Source: Rhabditoides inermis
Lineage: Eukaryota; Nematoda; Chromadorea; Rhabditida; Rhabditidae
Length of the DNA: 64,000 nucleotides
NCBI GenBank assembly: GCA_963966185.1
Contig: CAWZYM010000036.1
Span: forward strand, 184,501 to 248,500
Reading direction: 5' to 3'
Below are positions 49,677 through 61,363 of this stretch, piece by piece. Position numbers and translations under genes: made by a program. The number at the start of each line of letters is the position of its first letter. Position 1 is the first letter of the stretch. The notes under the pieces were generated by a model, which had not been told where the DNA came from, made no database searches, and worked only from the letters and a program-made list of their open reading frames with translations.

Positions 49677-49714
<38 letters not shown>

Positions 49715-50896
49715 AAACGCCCTTATGAAAGACACCTCAGACCTCGGCAGCTGACACCACTTTTTTTACTATTCCGTCATTTTCTCTTTTCCCGAGCGCG
49801 CGATCTGTATTCCCTTCCTCTGCTTCTCTCCTCTCCCTCTCTCACTCTCTATAATCCCTCTCTCTCCTTCTCATTTGGGCGAAATCGATGCGAGTCTCTC
49901 TCTCTCTCTCTCTCTCGCTGTATTATTTATCCATATGTGAGCGCGTGTGAGCTGCCCCTCTCACTCACTCACTACTACATTCTACATTTTAATGACTCTC
50001 GTACGTTTCGGCACGTTCCATCGTACCGTCGTACTTCTCACAGTGCCGCACGATTCATCAATACCGAAACAAGGGTATCTAATCCCCCCTCTTCTCTTCT
50101 CGCTAATTTCCACTTTATGGTATCCGCCGCTGCGTGTCTGCCTGTGTGTGCGTGTCTGCTTCTCTGCGCTCTCGCATGCCCTGGGGGCATCGAGAGAGAG
50201 GGAGGGAGAGAGAGGAGGGTCGCCCCTATGTCATCCCAGTCTATTCTCGCTCTCTCCCTCCCTTTTTTGTGCTTTCCCCTCTCTTCCAATCGATAGATGT
50301 TTGCCGAATGTGCGTCGTTTTTGGCGGATGCATTGTTGTCGAGTTTTTGCAGTCGTCTTTTTTCTTGCCAGTTGCCGTGCAATATGTGCATAGCATGCCG
50401 CGAAACGGTAATTATGCCACGTTCCGCAGTTGTTTCGGTGGCTGAAGAGGACAAGGCTGTCAAATCGTATTGCTGTCTCCTATGTTCACAGTATTTATGG
50501 ACTACCCTTGTTATAATATTGATTCACACTATCGGAACACAGCTTTCTTATCGCATGAAAAGCTTTGAAAGTACAGTTGTCGGATTGACACGTCTGCTGT
50601 CGATGTCTGCTGCTATTGTCTTGTTTGCCTCCCTCTCCTTCCCTTTACTGCGCCCGTAAACGGACCAGTAACTCAAGAAAGTAGTAAACACTTCACTCCG
50701 TGAATATGAGGCTAACCTCTTTGACAGGATAAGAGGGGACCTCTGGCGGTCAATCAATATCTACCCGCATTTTTCTCGTCATCCAGAATGTGCATGTTGT
50801 GTGGCCAATTCCGGCTCCATTTCTCCCTGCGACGTCTTCGTTTTTGTCGCCTGCTCGCTTTTTTGTGAGACGCCCACAGTGTGTCTCGCATTTCCC

Positions 50897-50938
<42 letters not shown>

Positions 50939-51307
50939 GAGGTCCATTCCTCCCTCCTCCTTCTCCCCCTTCTCCTCCTCGCCTGCTCCTTCTCCAAATC
51001 TCGTTATACTTTGTCAATTCCGGTGGTCAGGCGGTCTTGGCCTGCTATCCACTTCAATGTAGCGGGGAGGAATTCCATTAGAGCCGTCCGGGGTTTGCAT
51101 GTATAACAGATGCGGCCCTTCTTCGGAATCTTGTCTCGATGAAGGCGAGCTTCGTCGGAGCTCTCGCTGCCACCTCTCTCTTTTCGTTTATGCAAATTTC
51201 CGCCTGCCAGCTGTTGCCCCGAGACATCTATCCTCCGAACCCTCCATTTCCATGCCATTTCATTTCCGCCAACCTATCGATGACGGTGCAAAAACGGTTT
51301 GGGGTGG

Positions 51308-51360
<53 letters not shown>

Positions 51361-53485
51361 CGCTTTGATCGATCCGCTGTCGGTTTAACCTTTCATGGTT
51401 TTCAACAATCGTCTTCGTTCAAGGTCGGATGAAACACCTTTGACCGATTAACCGCGAGAGTGAGAAGATTTGGATCAACCTCTCCAGTATCCAGTCCCGA
51501 TCGATTGCGTTGTGGAGCACATCTGGTGTCTCTAACACTCTAACTGCCACACCAACTCCTCCACTTTCCCCATCCGCGCGAGTCATGCCATTCTGCCGTC
51601 ATCTGCACCATAACGACGCGTGTTGAACCGACCCTCTCGGGATGGGGGACCCTTTGTTATGCACGAGAAACATAGTCAACAGTGACAGTGGGGGTGAATA
51701 GGTTGGGAGGAAGGCAGTTGGCACTTGATCCGGAGATCTGTTCTCATCTCCTCGTGAGATATGATAGGCATAGCCGGGGGCCTTTCTGGATGGGCTGGAG
51801 TGCCGCCTGGGGCTTCCCTCCCCCCCCCCCCCTCTCTCTCTCCCTCTGGGGCCACGCGCTCACTCACTCACAACTCACACACTCTGCATTGTTATAGACA
51901 TCATCGATGCATAGCCTCCCCCTCTCCTCTCTCAAACGTTTCCGGCGATTTATTTATTTGAGTCCTTGCCATCGACCGGAGGACACAGCAACACTGCCGG
52001 TCGTCCGTTCCCATTCTCTCGCTTTTTGGTGTGCTATCGATTCCGGAATCCGACTCATTAGCGATTCGTCAGTGCCTTTCGGGGGGAGAGAACGGCCCGA
52101 AATGAAAAGCCCGAAATGAGCCTCCTCCCCTCTCTAATCCGTTCTCCTCCTCCAGAATCTTCACTAATTGACGCTCTTCCATCTTCCATTGTCTGTGCTG
52201 ATGAAATTTGTCATATCACTTTCACCACAGTTCTATCTTGCCACTTACTCATAACACTTACCAGAATTTCTTATCTTGCCTCATTTCTCAATTGTTTGAA
52301 GTATCGAGTATTCTCCAATAGTTCTGACCATTGTGTTTGCAGCCCGGACGCTCCGGTGTCTCGTGTGCTGGTGACGTCGGACACAGTGCGCGCCGAGTCC
52401 CCCTCAGCCATCCACCCTCCCTCGCAGATAGAGGAGGCACGCAGGTTCGCTGTATCCCCTCCGCTACCCGCACTGCAGAGGTGCTGCTTATCGCTCATTG
52501 TCCACGTCCGCTTGCCGCTTTGTTGTTGTTTACTCGTGTGTTTACCTGTTTGTTTAGAAGAATGGAGAACGAGGGCGAGAACCCGTTCCGGCCAGAGGAG
52601 ATCCTCTACCACGAGGTAGGGGACATTTGCATAATCCTAGATTCTTGTCTCACAACGGTGTTCTAGTGTTATGGATATACATGTTGACAGGTGGATCCTA
52701 TTGTGGAGGCTTACCTGCACAAGCCGTTTCCTCCCAGCCAACCCGGATCCACGCATGGAACTCCTGCCAAACAGCACAATGGACACGGGTCAGTTATCTG
52801 TTGTGGCTATCCTTCTGATCTTATGAAACACCACCGACCGAGGCATGTGCACAGTACTTATGTTCTATCAGTTACTACATTTTCCTCGCAAAAAAATCTA
52901 ATAATCTCATAGCTATTCCCTTGCTTGTTGTTTCCCTTTTCTCATTTGCCCATGGTTTCGCCTGCGTACTAGCGAATGATTCGCTGCGAATCTATCAGTT
53001 ATCACCTCCTTCCTTCCCTCCTTACCCTCTCAGTTCCCTCTTCCCCTCACCCCAGCTTCCTTCAGTTCCCCCTCGTACCAGAATGGTCTCTCCAAGGAGG
53101 ACCTCATCCTCTCTGAGAAGGCCGCCGTCCAAGCATCCGAGCCGTTGATCCAGAAACAGGAGAAGCACAAGAGCCCCGTCAAAAAGTGAGAGAGACTATG
53201 TTCATTTCTGTCATGGGTCTTCTCATTTTGAGCTAACTGCACCTAATCAACACCGGGGTATTATGTTGGGGAGATTTCCTACATATACGTGTTTTCGTGT
53301 ATTGAATTTGTAATAACTCACTTACTGTGTTTAACAGTTTGCAGTAGATGCAATAAAAGATAGTAAATGTAAGTACCGTGTTCAGGTCTGCTTCGGGGGG
53401 CGACGAGAGTCTCATTCCGGAGGCGAACAAAGCAGAGATCGTTCACATAAAGAAGAAGAAGTGTGGTTGCTGCTCCGTGCAATAG
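44390..53485 (+). CDS. Unrecognised 218-aa protein with RVxF-like motif and CaaX prenylation site
   Basis: Seven exons (44390-44439, 47438-47530, 52343-52480, 52558-52615, 52691-52788, 53066-53185, 53386-53485), 657 nt, frame kept across every junction. N-terminus: MTEVVSSPPPAFIKEKRVSF, where KRVSF fits the PP1-docking RVxF pattern, followed by GDNPVRTFVYEKE. The middle is Pro/Ser-rich with an acidic block ENEGENPFRPEEILYHE. The C-terminus is four lysines, CGCC and SVQ: a polybasic stretch, extra cysteines for palmitoylation and a CaaX box (CSVQ, predicted farnesylation). Paralemmins end in the same style, but the rest does not look like paralemmin, so family membership is unproven. Likely a lipid-anchored membrane protein. 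Introns 1 and 2 are 2998 and 4812 bp, about 60-100 times the local norm. It faces the NUDT7-like gene tail to tail. Confidence 0.72.
44570..44689. repeat. (GA)n followed by (CT)n, self-complementary pair
   Basis: About 50 bp of GA (44570-44621) and about 42 bp of CT (44648-44689) are separated by a short G-rich spacer. The two arms can pair with each other in one strand. Confidence 0.85.
46993..47046. repeat. (ACAGAGAG)n octamer tandem repeat
   Basis: Nearly seven uninterrupted copies of an 8-bp unit, 54 bp. Distinct from the dinucleotide tracts around it. Confidence 0.9.
47531..52342 (+). other. Intron 2 (4.8 kb) of the CaaX-protein gene
   Basis: Flanked by CCGA|GTAAGC and TTTGCAG|CCC. Contains long CT/GA microsatellites (47650-47705, 48702-48751, 49050-49110, 49680-49710, 50900-50930, 51312-51354) and no convincing exon or repeat family. 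Long ORFs here are Ser/Leu- or Arg/Glu-rich translations of the repeats. Confidence 0.7.
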
Positions 53486-54045
53486 ACTCCCCATCTAGGC
53501 TCACCCTACCCCTTTCCATAGTTCACTACACCAAAGAGTGAGAGTACTGTAATGCAACACACAGCGAAAACCGCAAGGCTGCCCTCTTCTGTACACAACT
53601 AATAATGCTCGTTCTGTTTCGTTTTTCGTACCGGTGTTACCTGTATGTATATGACCACCGTATCCCCCCGCCCCGCACTACCGTACTCTACAGTACAGTA
53701 GTCGCCAGCCCACCACAGTCGAAGCTAGCTGCCGCTCGTCACATATTACTGAGATAACGATTCAATTACTATACGTTTCACAGACAGCACTGTATACGTT
53801 TCCTCCTCCTCTTTTGCGTTTGAATGTGTTTTTGAGCGAAGTGCCGGGCCTGTTCGGTAGACCACTCGTTGTTATATGATATACTATATGCAGTATCACA
53901 ATCACAATGAAGCTTATTTTCAGATGGTAATTGTGTTTGTTTATTCCTGAAAGAACTGCTCGGCAGTTTCTGACTGCATATCTCACATGTGTTATTTTAC
54001 AAGGTACAGTGAAATCACAATTCTTTATGCATAACGCACCCACAA
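53486..54045. other. Tail-to-tail intergenic region
   Basis: 560 bp between the stop codons of the CaaX gene (+) and the NUDT7-like gene (-). It must hold both 3' UTRs. AT-rich in the right half; no ORF of note. Confidence 0.7.
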
Positions 54046-57000
54046 TTACAGTTTAGCGCGGTGTTGTTTCGGTGAGTCCGAGACGGCACGGCTACTGATC
54101 CTGTAATCAAACAATTGGCTTTCGGATTCAAAGACAGGTGTGAAAATACTTAACTCACTTGAACACGGCGTTTGCCACATCTTTTGCCTTCATCTTCGAC
54201 ATCATCTAAAACGTTTCTAATATTTTATGAGTTAATGGTATTACGTTACGACAAATATGCAAATTAATACCTGTGGTGTGAGATTGGGGAGGAGTCGGAA
54301 ATCGGGTGTCTTGTCCAGAACACACACGGAGACGATGATACACAGAAGGGCTGTCACTCCGAATGTGAGGGCGTGGTCGAACTGTAGAGAGAGGGTGAGA
54401 GGGAGAGGGAGGGAGAGGGAGAGGGAGAGAGAGGGAGAGAGAGAGGGAGAGAGAGGGAGAGAGAGGGAGGGAGGGAGAGAGAGGGAGAGAGAGAGGGAGA
54501 GAGAGAGAGAGGGAGAGAGAGAGAGAAAGAGGGTACGCACGGCGAATGAGTGTACGAGGTAGTGCCTGTCCCACTCCATATCCGAGTGTCGTTCATCTGA
54601 TATGAACGACTGCAGTGGCTGCCAGAACGTCCGAGCCACCTGGATAAAAGCGGATGTATGTGTATACTATAATTTATACGGTTTTTAGGAACACGTGAAA
54701 TACAATAATGTGAAGAGAGAGATGGTAACAAGATACAACAAAACGAATCTCACAAGTGGAGCTGCTGTCTACTAAAAGAAGCGGGGGACGCCGGGGCCTG
54801 ATCAGAGACATACTGAGGAATGAGAGAGAAGAATTTACAAACTCGCACGTTCCAAACGCGCTCTCTAACTGTTAGCTTAGACCTGGAAGCGACAAGTTTG
54901 GGAGCACCGAATCTATCAGTCATGACATGGAAGAAACTGCTTTCGTCAACCTCCACGAAGCCATACAAAACCTTGTAGAGCATCACGATGTCGTTGACCG
55001 GGCGACGCTGCTCGAGAGAATGCAGGCGAAGTGCCTGGTTGCGCTGCTCGGCCGAAGCATTGTACCCGAGTGACGTTGTACGCGAGAAGATGACCCGTGT
55101 GACGTAGTTCTGCACGCGTTCGAGTAGGATGGTCGATGCCCGGTCAGATGGATTGAAGACGCACGTACCGTACTTCAAGAGTGGACCGTGGTGTAGATGT
55201 CGATGAGCATCTGACGGTCAGCGGAGATGATGGAACGGGAATTGGTGTACGCCCGGTTGTACGCATTTGAGTAGATGATGCGGCAATGTTTGGAGAATTG
55301 TAGGTCTGAGATTATGGTGAACCCCAGACCCAGCGAGAGGGAGCTGCCACGTCACAGACCATTGGTTGACAAGATCGACAGCCTGTTGTAGAGGGAGACG
55401 GTCATCCTGTGGACCGAATGAGCGGTAGACTTTCACGTCGTCAGCGTAGGCTCTGCACGTAGCGTGTTGTCGCAAGGGCGGGATCAGATCAGCCGTGTAG
55501 ATATTGAAGAGCACCGGGCATTCCTATTCATGTTTCATTTTACTTTCGAACCCACCTCCTCCTCGTTGAGGTCTGGAGTGAATTCTCCCTTGAGCAGCGC
55601 GACTGTCGGGTGGATGAGAATCTACAATGTTGTGCAGGTGTGACACACACAATGGAAATCTCACTCCGAAACGCGCGCGGAAAGAGGGCATGTTTCCTAG
55701 AAGCTTGTACTGATCACGACGGATTCCCACTTCCTGAAACATTATTTATTGTAACAGAGAGTGAGAGATACGTAGGAATGGTATTGAAATCACTGAACTA
55801 CTGGACCATATTAGATTTGTTTACCTTCGAAAACACGAACCCTACAAGTTATTGACGTAAAATATTATCATATCAAGTAGGTAAATATTCATTTTGTGTT
55901 ATGTGTTTACTTTCCACCCATCAAATGCATTGGTGAGTAGTGTCCACTGTGGCTATACATCACAGCGGCTTCAGTCTTCCATCTCCCTCAAACGATGTCC
56001 CCTTCCCCTGCTACTGCTCCTTCTCCCCCGAGACCTCTCCTCTCTCCTCTCCTCTCCTCCACCCACCATAACATCGAATCAACCCGTGCCCTATATGGCT
56101 AGTTGTATATGCCGTTTTTGCTACTTCGATTCGAATCCCACAATCCCCCATTTATCCTTCGCTGGAGCAGATTGGTAAGCCAATTTCGCCGGCTCTCCCT
56201 CCCTCTCTCCCTCCCTCTTTCTGTCTCCACCAATCCTATTTCCACTCATATACACTGCGCACTTCCCATAACCCATGTGCACTATTCACTATTCCCCCGA
56301 TATGTCACTACTTCTATCGATCTGCCGTCACACAGACTCATTATCTCGGAGGCACGATTCAAGGGCACTCGGCGGATATTATGAAATTATCGCCCTCGGG
56401 GCGTTTGCCTGAGGGCGAGAGGCGGAAAGCACTTGAGTCTGCCTCGACGGACCGGTCACTGCCTACTCATATAGCCGTTCGCAGTTTCTTTGGCGCGTTC
56501 CGGTATACTTATTCGTCCTCAACTGGTCGGATGGAGGGCGGCAGGCCCGTTTCTCACACTGCCCCATTGTCGCTCGTTTGCTGCGCCGTTCGGATATGAA
56601 TGAAATATGCGCGCCCGCAGCCTGGATACGCAATCCCGCAAAGAATCCCTCGACGTTCCGGAAACCCGCTGTATTGATCTCCCTTTCTGTTCAGTAGACG
56701 TACATCGATCCACTCTCCTTCTCACCTCTTCTGCCTCTCGCATCGCTGTTTCGGTGAGACTGACATCGTTCGGTTCGAACATTCCACCCGGAAAGCATAC
56801 CTACAATATTGATTATATTATTAAATGATATCGACGTACCTCTCCAGGGTGCTTTCGCATGTTTTCCGAGCGAACACACAGAAATACCTGAAATTTGCAT
56901 AATACTAATAACCATAATTTGCATATAGTCTACCTCGAAATCATGTTGAACCCTTCGCAGTAGAATAAGCACGCCCGCATTCTTGTGACCGGAAGTTGGG

Positions 57001-57068
57001 CGATAGTTCCTTCTCTTCAGTCCAATCCTCCTGGTAATCAGACGACAGTCGTCTGAGAATGACGTCAT
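54046..57068 (-). CDS. NUDT7: Peroxisomal coenzyme A diphosphatase, NUDT7-like Nudix hydrolase
   Basis: Nine exons on the minus strand: 56934-57068, 56840-56887, 56726-56800, 55665-55733, 55556-55621, 54541-54639, 54271-54381, 54159-54205, 54046-54100; 234 aa, like the usual NUDT7 length. The Nudix family cleaves CoA to 3',5'-ADP and phosphopantetheine. Seen: VRSENMRKHPGEVCFPGGMF, the CoA-Nudix signature, then the Nudix box G-x5-E-x7-REAEEEVG assembled over exons 2-4. Later blocks (VALLKGEF, VARTFWQPLQSFI, LTFGVTALLCIIVSVCVLDK) follow the NUDT7 order. The protein ends AKL, a peroxisomal PTS1. The 916-bp intron 54640-55555 holds a LINE fragment. An acceptor directly before the ATG suggests a 5'-UTR intron. 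NUDT8 is the alternative, but PTS1 and the C-terminal part favour NUDT7. Confidence 0.88.
54382..54540 (-). repeat. (GA)n/(GGGAGA)n-rich intron of the NUDT7-like gene
   Basis: On the + strand this intron is GAGAGGGAGA-type purine repeat over roughly 130 bp, i.e. CT-rich in the sense orientation of the gene. Confidence 0.85.
54757..55525 (-). mobile_element. 5'-truncated LINE reverse-transcriptase fragment in a NUDT7 intron
   Basis: Minus-strand reading: LFNIYTADLIPPLRQ..CRAYADDVKVY (RT motif with YADD), a shift of frame near 55340, then VQNYVTRVIFSRT..LRLHSLEQRRPVNDIVMLYKVL up to a stop at 54757. The latter part is typical of the C-terminus of CR1/Jockey-like ORF2. Upstream RT, endonuclease and ORF1 are absent. 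The motif wording differs from the LINE at 17-21 kb, so it is another lineage. Confidence 0.85.
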
Positions 57069-57590
57069 CTGAAAATCGATATTCGTAATCCTATTTGACC
57101 ACTAGTTGCACTGTGTGTTTTCTCTCGCACAGGAATTCAATCAAAATCGCAAACACTAAAAAAGAGAGTAGGGTGGGAGTGGTGAGTATTTGCTAACTGT
57201 AATATTGAAAGTGTTCAACTTCGAACCCGGACCTCTTGTCTTCTTGTCTTGTCTTGTCGTTTCTTTTGCTATGCACGTTCACCCATCACTCATAGCTTCT
57301 TTTTATTGTCCTCCTCCCCCTCCTCCTCTCTCGCTCGACTCTCGACTCGAGGGCTGAACCGGGTTTTCTATGCCTGCCTACTTATATAACCCCTTATGCC
57401 AATGTCACTTCCAATCTCCCTCAACCTATGCTGCCTCTTCATCTGAATACATATTGCGGTTTTCGAAAGTGAAACGCTCATCCGCTTATAAAACCGGCGG
57501 AAAAGGGAGAGAAACCTCGTCAGTCCTTACTGCGCACATCCCACACAACCACCACCAATTTCCGGCTTATTGTGCTCTCTTTCTCCCCCC

Positions 57591-57654
<64 letters not shown>

Positions 57655-58934
57655 GCTCATTCTACATGCAAATGTGCGTGACTCTTTCACTGGCATGCGC
57701 ATGTCTCACTCGCTTATTCTCAAAACGGGCGGCGAAAGAATCTTTGCGGCGATTTCGTCATGACTTCTTCTGCTGCTTTCACTTTTTCATTTCATATACT
57801 TTCTGTACTAGTATCCTAGTGTGTGCATTGAATGCGAACGGCGGGAAGGCAATTTCTCAAAATTGCCATTCCTCTCCCTTGCCTCTGTCACTCTTTCGAA
57901 GGCCGCACGAGGAGAACGCATCAATTTCATACCCCTCCTTTCCTACTATACTACGCCTTCGGCTCCCTATTTGCATATCATCATGTTATCATCCTTCATC
58001 ATCATCACATTCCCATGCATATTTAGCTTATCAGTCTATCACGATTGCGCGAAGATAAGAGGAGGTGTGCTCCCTCTATCACTCCATTCCATCTATGGCG
58101 TCAGCTGCCAGAGGGTTACATCCCTCCAATCAAGCCCCCGGATATGCAAATTAGACACATGTTCTCCCCGTCTTTCGATTCTCCAATATGCACCCTTCGC
58201 GCGATGTTTGACATTGTGTCGCGTACGTTTCAGCCCTTGAAACGTATCACTTCCGCGCACTCTCGACACTCCCTCAATGCTGGTGTCGCAACAAGACAAA
58301 GACGCTCTCATGAAAGCGAGCGCGATCCTGTCTTCCAGCTCTCTCTCTCTCTCTCTCTCTCGTGGCGCGTGGCGCGTCCTTGTCTCACTCGTCTATGACA
58401 CGACATGGCTATCTTCCGTCCGCATCGGCCCGTATTCACTCCATGTCCAGCTGGCAATGTCTCCCTCCCTCGCCCTCTCCTCCCCCGCACACTCTCTCGC
58501 CATTCTCTCTCACTCCCTCAAGGGTCAACCCGCACGGATCGCGCACTCTATCTACTTGTCCACCTGTCGATCGATAGTGAGTGGGTAGATCAGTGACTCA
58601 CTCTTGGCTGATCTACCGCCGCCCGTCTCACATCTGTGCCAATTCCCGCTCACTTTTTCTGCCGCTCGATTAGAACGTCGTTCACACACAATGCACCCAA
58701 TTCCATTTCTCTCTCTCTCCTCTCTCTCCTCTCTCTCCTCTCTCCTCTCACTCTTCCCAATCCCTTCATTCTCTCCTAGCCATCGATCGATATTCTAATT
58801 GCCAGAAATCAGAATCAGGAAATTCTCTGTTGTGATTTATGCCCTCAGTGGGAGAGCGCCACAGTTTCAAGGTTCAAGGTTTCTGCCTCATTTGTTTCAT
58901 CGTCGTTCGCGCAAAACGCGGGCTGAAACTGTGA

Positions 58935-58971
<37 letters not shown>

Positions 58972-60478
58972 CTATAAGATTTGTGGTAGTGTGAGATTGA
59001 CTTGTTTTCTCGAGAAGACCGGGTAGAGGGATATATGACACCCGCTCACTCCCTCTCGTTCACGACTCCCCACCCGGCTCCTTTATGTGTATCACATAGC
59101 ATACATGATCGTAGCAGACCAGATCGTATATTTGGTGTTTATGGTCTCAATTCTCAGTGTTCCGGTCTGCTGCTTATAGCTATTGTCCATCCCTCTCCTT
59201 GCTCTCTGTCTGATACTGTTGCGCAACCTAGTTCTCTAGCCTTCTCCATTTGTAACAGATCCGTTCCTCCCTCCTCTTTCCTTCGTCTGCTCTCTGAGTC
59301 AATCTCCTAAATTGCCCCCGTCTAATGATCGTAAATGACCCTCGTTCCCTCTCTCTTCTCTTCTTCCTCCTGTCTTTCTCTCACAAAAATCAGCGGCACA
59401 TCTGTGCCATCGGTTTTCCCATGCATTTGTGTATAAACCGTGAGTAACTCTATTCTCCCCCGGTTTACTCGCCCTATCCTATTACACGCATTCTCTCAGG
59501 GTCAGCCCCAATCCACATAGTTTATCATAGAAAACTATACTATTACTGCGGTTGCTGTCAAAATACTCGTCACTGTTTGCTGGGGCGTGATTGACACTTC
59601 CGTTTGCTATTTGCATGATCCCTCATATGGGGATTGACATGTTTGTGGAGGCAGAGCAGATGAGAGAGTGGGTGATTGGAGAGAGTGCAGAGTCGGCGTT
59701 GCGCGCTCCGCGTTTTCAGTGTTCGCAGCTGTCCCAACGCTTTTTGTTTTCGTTTTACAAAAACCTATCGGCGGTGCTGAGCCGAGCCCTCTTTTGTGCG
59801 AGCGCCAGTGTCTTGCGCGCATTTGCGATTCCATTGTTCCCTTCGTCTACAATTAGAATATTGAAATCACATGTTGTGTGTGTTGTCTCAAATCTTCCAA
59901 TCCACTTTGCCCCATTCATTGCGTCTTCTCACCACCGTACTCGCTGAAACAATACCGTCTTTGAAGTGACCGCTGCTTCTCACATCAGCTTGATACCCAC
60001 TCTACTCTATAGTACAATTGAGAGAGAGAGAGAGACGGAGAGGGGGGAAAGAGAGGGAGAGAGGGGGTAATTATGAATTACACAGAGCGCCGCTTCTTTC
60101 TGTCGCGCGCCGGCGATGCCAATTCATCATTAGCATGTCGACCCGACGGCAAGAAAGGAAGCCATCCTCACACACACCGATACGTTTCCGCCACATGTGC
60201 GTTTCAAACACGCCTGCCAATTGTTGCAGGCCTATGCATTGGCTAGTGTGTCGCAATGCATGCGAGAGTCGTATCAATCATTTGATTCGCTAGTCGATTC
60301 CTCATATCTCGGCGGGTGAGAAATCCACATTCCCCCCACTCATCCAATCACTTCGCACTTCTTTTTCGCACGCGTTATATCGACTCTGTGAAGATCGGTG
60401 GCCCTTGTTCATAAAATGCAGATGACTTCCGGTAGCGGAGGCAACCACGCTGGATGCCCACAATTCCCTATTGATCCC

Positions 60479-60520
<42 letters not shown>

Positions 60521-61363
60521 TCTCTCTCTCTCTCTCGTCAGTGGACACCAAGGAGAGCTTCCACATCAATTAGGAATACATTAGCCTCCGCGCGCTTTGA
60601 AACGGAGCCACTGGAGACTGGAGGATTGCATGCCGTTCGTGTACACTTCTTTCATTCATACTTTCGTATAGTGTCTATCGCGTGCCTCCCAGGTATTCCC
60701 TATATTGTCACGCCATTGACACCCAATATGGCCATTCAGTGGGAAGCACCTCTCATATATATGGACGCTCGGACATTGGCTTACTAACATTCTACTATAC
60801 TGGCTGTACACGTCCCCCAAAATCTGTTTTCCTTGCCTTCGACCAAATTTCGAAGACTGGAAGAAAGCACGCGCGGCTAACAATGTGAGAATCTACTGAC
60901 TGACCACATGTGTATCCTCCCTCCTCCTTTCTCTCTCATCTGTGTCCGAGGCGCCGTGACAAACTGCGCTTTCCCCTCCATGTAACAAACACACGACGCG
61001 TTTATCGGTGCGGGTTATGCGTTCCATGTGTCTCTTCCTCCCTCACTCACTATGACTCACTCACTCCCTTCTCACTCCTTCTACTCTCACTCACTGCCCT
61101 TGCTATCCCACCATTAATCCCATATCGGAAGTGTTTACAAAATGCGCAAGCAATGCATGTTTACATCTGGTCGCAACGTCAAATCAAGCACATGTTCGCA
61201 TGTCTCTCGCGTGAGACAATGCAATCCATCTCTCTCTCTCTCTCTCACCCGAGATACCATAATGCGCCTATCGCTCGAATAATCTCTTCGTCTTCCACAC
61301 TTGTCCGCTATTTCCGGTGTCACCCTTCGCCAAACTCTCTTTCTCATTTCGCCGAATAGTAGG
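57069..61363. other. 4.3 kb without a recognisable gene
   Basis: Between the divergent NUDT7-like and SH2 genes, so it holds both upstream regions. Contains a (CT)n tract at 57593-57651, GA at 58938-58969 and CT at 60481-60537. Pyrimidine-rich on the + strand. No ORF with family resemblance or good splice structure. Confidence 0.6.
57593..57651 (+). repeat. (CT)n microsatellite, about 55 bp
   Basis: Pure CT apart from its ends. One of the longest uninterrupted dinucleotide tracts in the window. Confidence 0.9.

Noticed and set aside
44390..53485. Calling the CaaX protein a paralemmin
   Set aside because: Only the lysine/cysteine-rich CaaX ending is similar; the coiled-coil and internal paralemmin motifs were not seen.
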